Of a DNA stretch of 19,814 bases, positions 15,376-19,814 are shown piece by piece (the stretch's first letter is position 1; each line of letters begins with the position of its first letter). Position numbers and translations under genes: made by a program. The DNA comes from JACQHC01 sp035559715 (GTDB taxonomy: Bacteria > Gemmatimonadota > Gemmatimonadetes > Gemmatimonadales > GWC2-71-9). The notes under the pieces are model-generated. The model was not told the DNA's origin. It made no database searches and saw only the letters and a program-made list of their open reading frames with translations. The stretch spans positions 1-19,814 of the forward strand of contig DATMAW010000141.1 of the NCBI GenBank assembly GCA_035559715.1, given 5' to 3'.

Positions 15376-16791
15376 CTACCCCCTTACGCTCTCGATCTCC
15401 ACCCGAATGTTCCGCCACTTTCCCTGTCGGAACCGCGCCACGCTGAGGGTGCAGCGGGTGGCGTGCCCCAACACGATGGCAAGCCAGATGTCGGCAGGCT
15501 CCAGCCCACGCGTGGTCTGAAGCAAAGCGCACGTGCCGAGCGGCACGACGATCTGGGAGATGACCGATATGACAAATGGACTCCTGGTGTCGCCCGTGCC
15601 CTGCAGTCCGCCCGTGTACGCCAGCGCCACCGTGATGAAGAGTCCGGAGACGGAAAGGAACGCGAGGAGTTGCACGCCAATCGCCACCACGTCGGGATCG
15701 TCCATGCCAAAGACCGCCAGCAGGTAACGCGGAACGGTGAGGAACAACACTCCCATCGTCGCCGCCACGCCGAGACCGATGCGTGACGCCGCCTGGACGC
15801 TGTGGGCGGAGCGATCCGCGTGACCGGCGCCGAGGTTCTGGCCCGCCACCGCCGCCGTGGCTCCCATCAGGCCCACCGACGTCCACGTGATGAACGAGAA
15901 CAACTCGGTATACGCCACGGCGTACGCCGCCTGTGCCTCCGCGCTCCGGTCGAGCGATCCCACGAACCGCAGCAAGAACACGCCGCCGATGTTCATCGCG
16001 ATGCCCTGGAGCCCGGTGGGTAAGCCGAACCGGAACAGGGACCGAATGATGGGCCAATCCGGCCGCCAGTCCATGGCGCGATGCAGCGCGACCACGAGGC
16101 GGCCGGAGAACAGCAGGTAGATCGCCACGAGACTCACGATCCAGCCGGCGATCACGGTACCCAGCGCCGCGCCCGCGACACCGAGGCGGGGAATCGGTCC
16201 GAGTCCGGGAATCAGCACGACGTTCAGCCCGATATTGAGCACGGTGAGCCCCACGCCCAGGTGCAGCGGCGAGCGCGCGTCACCCGCCGCGCGCAACGCC
16301 CCGCTCAGCATGAAGAACGCCATCATCCCGAAGCTCGCCAGGAACATGATGCGGAGGTACGGAAGCGCTTGCGCCTGCACCGCCGCTTCGGCGTTCACCA
16401 GGCGTAGCAGCGCGGGAGACAGCACGTAGCCCACGGGGGCGAGGATACCGAAGGACAGCACCAGGGCTGTGAGAAACGCCTGATACACCGTGCGGTTCAC
16501 CTTCACGGCATCATTGGCGCCCGCGAATCGAGCGACCAGGACGCCCATGCCCGAAAACACCGACACCACAAACACGAATACGACGAGGAAGATCTGCCAG
16601 GCCACGCCGATCGCCGCGTTCCCGGTGTACCCCACGAAATGCCCCACCATGATGTGATCGATGACGCCTTGGAGTCCGGCAATGATGTTCTGCAGCATCG
16701 TGGGCCAGGCGAGCTTCCAGACCGCGCGGGGAATCGGACCCTCAACGATGGAGCGATCGAACGATTTGGCGGGTCGCGCGGGTCCGGGCAT
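15376..16791 (-). CDS. MATE family multidrug/toxin efflux transporter
   Basis: A 471-aa inner-membrane protein with about twelve hydrophobic segments in two six-helix halves, the MATE layout. Such proteins export cationic drugs or metabolites in exchange for Na+ or H+. Telling segments include WKLAWPTMLQNIIAGLQGVID at the first helix, VGYTGNAAIGVAWQI in helix 2, SGALRAAGDARSPL in the first half and its repeat TGGLQGTGDTRSPF in the second; this internal duplication is diagnostic of the family. Length is typical. The ATG at 16791 has a weak ribosome binding site. It lies 97 nt downstream of the amidohydrolase gene, with a strong hairpin in the gap, so it is either separately transcribed or expressed by readthrough. 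Substrate is unknown. Confidence 0.92.
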   Translation of the reverse strand: MPGPARPAKSFDRSIVEGPIPRAVWKLAWPTMLQNIIAGLQGVIDHIMVGHFVGYTGNAAIGVAWQIFLVVFVFVVSVFSGMGVLVARFAGANDAVKVNRTVYQAFLTALVLSFGILAPVGYVLSPALLRLVNAEAAVQAQALPYLRIMFLASFGMMAFFMLSGALRAAGDARSPLHLGVGLTVLNIGLNVVLIPGLGPIPRLGVAGAALGTVIAGWIVSLVAIYLLFSGRLVVALHRAMDWRPDWPIIRSLFRFGLPTGLQGIAMNIGGVFLLRFVGSLDRSAEAQAAYAVAYTELFSFITWTSVGLMGATAAVAGQNLGAGHADRSAHSVQAASRIGLGVAATMGVLFLTVPRYLLAVFGMDDPDVVAIGVQLLAFLSVSGLFITVALAYTGGLQGTGDTRSPFVISVISQIVVPLGTCALLQTTRGLEPADIWLAIVLGHATRCTLSVARFRQGKWRNIRVEIESVRG

Positions 16792-16826
16792 GGGGCGGCG
16801 ATTCGTGGGCCCGGTGGGTGCCGCTA

Positions 16827-16863
16827 CACGGGGAGCGCGGCCGGGCGGACCACGCTCCCCGTG
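16827..16863 (-). terminator. Strong hairpin between amidohydrolase and MATE genes (terminator-like)
   Basis: CACGGGGAGCG (16827-16837) pairs perfectly with CGCTCCCCGTG (16853-16863), giving an 11-bp GC-rich stem and a 15-nt loop. It begins 26 nt beyond the amidohydrolase stop in the direction of transcription. There is no T-run after it, so it may be a U-tail-less terminator, an mRNA stabiliser, or a leader structure for the MATE mRNA, since a weak -10-like TACCAT lies just upstream. Confidence 0.5.
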
Positions 16864-16888
16864 ACAGCCTGATGGTAAATCGCTACCG

Positions 16889-18247
16889 CTAGCGGCGGTC
16901 CGGTTTCGGCCTGGACCGATACCGGTCGTAGAGCTGCTGGTGCCGGTTCTCGAGGCTCACCTCGCGACCGCCGATGATCACGTGCTTGAACTGCGTGGTG
17001 ATTTCCAGCGGATCGCCGTCCGTCACGACGAGATTGGCGATCTTCCCCACCTCGATAGTGCCCAGCTGGTCCGCCACGCCGAGGATTTCGGCGCCGTTGA
17101 TCGTGATCGCCCGCAGCGCCTCCTCGCGCGGCAGGCCGTAGGACACGGCGTTCCCGGCTTCGTACGGCAGCGTGCGGGAATCGGACGAGCCGAACGTCCC
17201 GAAGGCGATCTTCACGCCGGCCTGGTGCAACAGGCCGGGCGCCGCGTACATCTCGTCGTAGCCCTCGTCTTCTCCGCTCGGCAGCGCCTGCGTGGGGCCG
17301 GTGATGACTGGCACGTTCTTCTCCGCTAGCAGAGTGCGAACCTTCCAGGCCTCCGACCCGCCCGCGATCACAATCCGCACCCCCTGTTTCTCCGCAAACT
17401 CCACCGCGTTCCTGATGTCCCGCTCGTCGTTCGCCGCCACAAGGAGCGGCAACTCCTTGCGCGTGACGCGGGCCAGGGCCTCGAGCTTCAGATCGCGCGG
17501 GACGCGCTCGCCCGCCCTGGTTGCCGCATCGTAGCGACGCGCCGCCTCAAACCAGCCCTCGATCTTCCGTACGTTGTCTTCGTACCGCTGCCGCGCCTCC
17601 CTGAACGTCCGGGGCGGCGGCGGTCCCTCACCGAAGCCGCCAAAGAAGCCGAATCCGCCCATGCCGAGCCGCGGCCAGTTCATCACGATGCCGACCGACG
17701 GCACGACCTGCATCTCCTCGATGGTCCACCCGTCGAGGTTGATCAGCGTCGCCTGGCCGCCGATCCCGCCCGCGCGCGCCTGCGGAGCGCTCACGGCGTG
17801 CGTGATGCCGTTGGCGCGCGCCACCGGAATATGCTCGCTCGCCGGGTGCACGGCCGCGGCGGCGTTGAGGTGGGGATTGAAATCTCCCAGCTCCGTCATG
17901 TCGTTGGTCACGTCCACGGCGCCGATCTCGGTAAGGCCGAGTTGCGACGCGGCGTCGAACAGCCCGGGGTACACGTGCATCCCGGTTCCGTCGATCACGC
18001 GCGCGCCCGCCGGAACGGGGGCATTCGCGCCCACGGCCACGATCCTGCCGTTCTGGATCACGACGGTCCCGTTGGGGATGTCGGCGCCGGCGAGCGTGTG
18101 AATTGTCGCCCCGCGCACGGCCAAAGAGCCTGAGTCTTGTGCGAGCGCGGGCGATGCGAGGAGCCCGATCGGCGTCGCGCAAGCCGCGGCACGGCATCCG
18201 CGCAGCAGCGCAATCAGCAGTCGTTGGACGTGCAGCCTGCCGTTCAT
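16889..18247 (-). CDS. Amidohydrolase-superfamily protein lacking metal ligands (probable pseudoenzyme)
   Basis: A 452-aa exported protein with a signal peptide ending near ASPALAQ (32-37). The fold follows the imidazolonepropionase/dihydroorotase-like amidohydrolases: an N-terminal beta sandwich (GATIHTLAGADIPNGTVVIQNGRIVAVG, spanning about 46-73), a barrel, and the C-terminal GTIEVGKIANLVVTDGDPLE. The usual PGxxDxHxH motif is replaced by PGLFDAAS (94-101). The places where the neighbouring paralogue has HAHS, QH and NSDSG read VAAND, AGGSE and GSSDS here. The metal site therefore appears lost, and catalysis is unlikely without a partner. A Gly/Phe/Pro-rich insert (GGFGFFGGFGEGPPPP) lies near residues 195-215. 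The ATG overlaps the upstream amidohydrolase stop (ATGA) and is preceded by GGGAGG, so the two are made together and may form a complex. Confidence 0.85.
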   Translation of the reverse strand: MNGRLHVQRLLIALLRGCRAAACATPIGLLASPALAQDSGSLAVRGATIHTLAGADIPNGTVVIQNGRIVAVGANAPVPAGARVIDGTGMHVYPGLFDAASQLGLTEIGAVDVTNDMTELGDFNPHLNAAAAVHPASEHIPVARANGITHAVSAPQARAGGIGGQATLINLDGWTIEEMQVVPSVGIVMNWPRLGMGGFGFFGGFGEGPPPPRTFREARQRYEDNVRKIEGWFEAARRYDAATRAGERVPRDLKLEALARVTRKELPLLVAANDERDIRNAVEFAEKQGVRIVIAGGSEAWKVRTLLAEKNVPVITGPTQALPSGEDEGYDEMYAAPGLLHQAGVKIAFGTFGSSDSRTLPYEAGNAVSYGLPREEALRAITINGAEILGVADQLGTIEVGKIANLVVTDGDPLEITTQFKHVIIGGREVSLENRHQQLYDRYRSRPKPDRR

Positions 18248-19814
18248 CGTCCCTCCCTCGGCCCGGCCGCGACGTCCGTCGTTACCCGTGGCCGCGCTCC
18301 CTGCCCCTTGTCCCGCTCCATCAACGCCTTCTTCTCTTCTTCCAGCGCCTTGCGGCGCGCCAGATCCGCCTGGCGATCGAAGTACACCTGGCCGTCAATC
18401 AGCGTTTGCTCGACCACGCTGTACACCGACAGCGGATGGTTCGTGTATATCACCAGATCTGCATCCTTGCCCACTTCGATGGATCCCACTCGATCGGCAA
18501 TGCCGAGCTGAATTGCGGGATTTAACGTGACCAGCTTCAGCGCCTCGGTCTCCGAGAGCCCGCCCCACTTGACGCTCTTGGCAGCTTCCTGGTTCAGGTG
18601 TCGCATCTCTTCGCCGCTGTCGGAATTGATGGACACCGTGACACCGCGGTTGGTCATGAGCGCGGCATTGTAAGGAATCGCGTCGTACGCCTCCACCTTG
18701 TACGCCCACCAATCGGAGAACGTGGAGGCGCCAGCTCCGTGCGCGGCGATCTCGTCTGCAACCTTGTAACCCTCCAGCACGTGCTGGAACGTCGCGATCT
18801 TGAAGTTGAACTCCTCCGCCAGCCGAATCAGCTGGAGGATCTCGTCCGCGCGATACGAGTGCGCATGCACCAGCCGCTTGCCCTCCAGAATCTCGGCCAG
18901 CGCCTCGAGCTTCAGATCCCGCCGCGGCGGAATAAGGTTGTCGGGCGCGGCCTGCCGCCGCTGCCTTCCCTGTCGCTCCTGCCGCTGCCGTTCATACTCC
19001 TGCCATTGGCGGCGATACTCCTGCGCCTGGAGAAACGCCTCGCGAATCACGTCCTGCACGCCCATGCGGGTCGCCGGATAACGATCGGGCTCGCGGTCCC
19101 GCTTGGTGTTCTCCCCGAGCGCGAATTTGATGCCGGCTGGCGCGCCGTCGAACAGCAAGCCATCCGCATCCGCGCCCCACCGCATCTTGATCACGGCATT
19201 CTTACCGCCAATGGGGTTGGCGCTGCCGTGGAGGATATTCGCCGTGGTGACGCCGCCGGCCGCGGCTCGGTAGATCGCGATGTCGTCGGGGTCGAGCACG
19301 TCGCGGATCCCCACCATCGCCGATACCGCCACCGCACCTTCGTTCGTCGCGTCCGAGGCGATATGCGAGTGCGCATCAATGATGCCCGGGATCACGTACT
19401 TGCCTGCGGCGTCGATCACCAGTGCGTCGGCCGGCGCGGTGACGTTCGTTCCCACCGCGGCGATCTTGCCGTCTCTGATCAGGATCGAGCCGTTCTGAAT
19501 GGTGCCGTTGGTCACAGTCATGACCGTGGCGTTCTTGATCAAGGTGACTCGCGACGTCCGAACCGGACCACGGTCCACGGTCATCGGCACGGGCGAAGCA
19601 AATGTCTCGACGGCCGCCGTGTCGGCTGGCCCGCGCCTGCCGCGCATCCCACCGCTGCCGCCCGGGCCGCCTTCACCGCTGTCCGCCATCGCTACGGGCA
19701 CTCGGGGCTCGTACTTCCGGCCGTCCACGAACACGTACTTCACCTTCATCTTGGCGTCGAACAGGTCGCCTTCGGTCACCAGGACGTTGGCGATCTTGCC
19801 GGGCTCGAGCGTCC
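18244..19814 (-). CDS. Tandem-domain amidohydrolase, 3' part (5' end outside window)
   Basis: The frame is open to the right edge. A GTG at 19779 looks like a start, but the 11 codons upstream encode TLEPGKIANVL, and the sequence continues as VTEGDLFD and YVFVDGRKYE. That is the C-terminal end of an amidohydrolase domain, matching GTIEVGKIANLVVTDGDP in the next gene. After a Gly-rich linker (near 19620-19680) a complete second domain follows. Its PGIIDAHSHI carries the metal HxH (codons 19364-19372), VHAHSYRADE (~18850) and FQHVLEG (~18785) supply further ligands, and SINSDSGEE (~18620) the catalytic Asp region. An Arg/Gln-rich helix (~18960-19030) is inserted before RDLKLEALA. The C-terminus is a highly charged tail. 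The enzyme probably hydrolyses an amide or peptide bond in the periplasm; the export signal would lie off-window. This part seems catalytically intact. Confidence 0.88.
   Translation of the reverse strand, partial: TLEPGKIANVLVTEGDLFDAKMKVKYVFVDGRKYEPRVPVAMADSGEGGPGGSGGMRGRRGPADTAAVETFASPVPMTVDRGPVRTSRVTLIKNATVMTVTNGTIQNGSILIRDGKIAAVGTNVTAPADALVIDAAGKYVIPGIIDAHSHIASDATNEGAVAVSAMVGIRDVLDPDDIAIYRAAAGGVTTANILHGSANPIGGKNAVIKMRWGADADGLLFDGAPAGIKFALGENTKRDREPDRYPATRMGVQDVIREAFLQAQEYRRQWQEYERQRQERQGRQRRQAAPDNLIPPRRDLKLEALAEILEGKRLVHAHSYRADEILQLIRLAEEFNFKIATFQHVLEGYKVADEIAAHGAGASTFSDWWAYKVEAYDAIPYNAALMTNRGVTVSINSDSGEEMRHLNQEAAKSVKWGGLSETEALKLVTLNPAIQLGIADRVGSIEVGKDADLVIYTNHPLSVYSVVEQTLIDGQVYFDRQADLARRKALEEEKKALMERDKGQGARPRVTTDVAAGPREGR

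Noticed and set aside
16887..16896. The palindrome CCGCTAGCGG at the amidohydrolase stop codon
   Set aside because: It is only 10 nt with no flanking symmetry; such short palindromes are expected by chance in GC-rich DNA.
19777..19779. GTG as the true start of the right-edge amidohydrolase
   Set aside because: Upstream codons in the same frame encode conserved amidohydrolase C-terminal sequence, so the gene continues off-window.
1..19814. Possible CRISPR array, tRNA, rRNA, insertion sequence, attachment site or toxin-antitoxin pair
   Set aside because: I found no regularly spaced repeats, cloverleaf, transposase motif or terminal inverted repeats by eye on either strand.

Overview
The window is high-GC bacterial DNA, packed with genes and with no RNA gene, CRISPR array or mobile element that I can see. 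The gene content points to Gemmatimonadota, or less likely Acidobacteriota: a secreted Asp-box/VPS10-like protein, a CBM9-like/DUF5916 outer-membrane barrel, an M14 peptidase, amidohydrolase pairs and a PQQ sugar dehydrogenase. This is inference from family content; there is no phylogenetic marker in the window.

Left block (1 to about 10430, minus strand): a run of up to nine genes in one direction with almost no spacing. In order of transcription they are a secreted PQQ-dependent sugar dehydrogenase, a TPR protein with a glycine-rich membrane hairpin, a large Asp-box repeat protein, a CBM9-like/DUF5916 outer-membrane protein, a 72-aa lipoprotein, a small secreted Ig-like (BsuPI-like) protein, a PlsC-type acyltransferase, a doubtful 107-aa ORF and a PAS-domain sensor that leaves the window at base 1. 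Most junctions are stop/start overlaps or gaps of 9 to 50 nt, so co-transcription and translational coupling are likely. A TTGACA-N17-TATGGG motif just upstream of the PAS gene suggests that the sensor also has its own promoter.

Middle block (10431 to 15341, plus strand): an 83-bp divergent region, then a secreted HEAT-repeat protein ending in a cyclophilin-type prolyl isomerase domain, then a secreted M14-type zinc carboxypeptidase with a C-terminal glutamine-amidotransferase-like domain. A perfect AAGGAGGT precedes the peptidase start.

Right block (15376 to 19814, minus strand): an amidohydrolase gene open at the right edge, an overlapping second amidohydrolase gene, a strong hairpin, and a MATE efflux transporter. 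The right-edge frame carries the tail of one amidohydrolase domain followed by a complete one with its metal ligands, so it is the 3' part of a tandem-domain gene. The separate 452-aa amidohydrolase next to it has lost the visible metal ligands and looks like a non-catalytic partner.

Most products carry export signals or membrane segments. The window therefore reads as a periplasmic/outer-membrane module for handling peptides, amides and sugars, plus membrane-lipid and efflux functions. No clear new defence or mobile system is visible. The most notable items are the three-domain amidohydrolase arrangement with one apparently dead member, and the doubly overlapped small ORF before the PAS gene.
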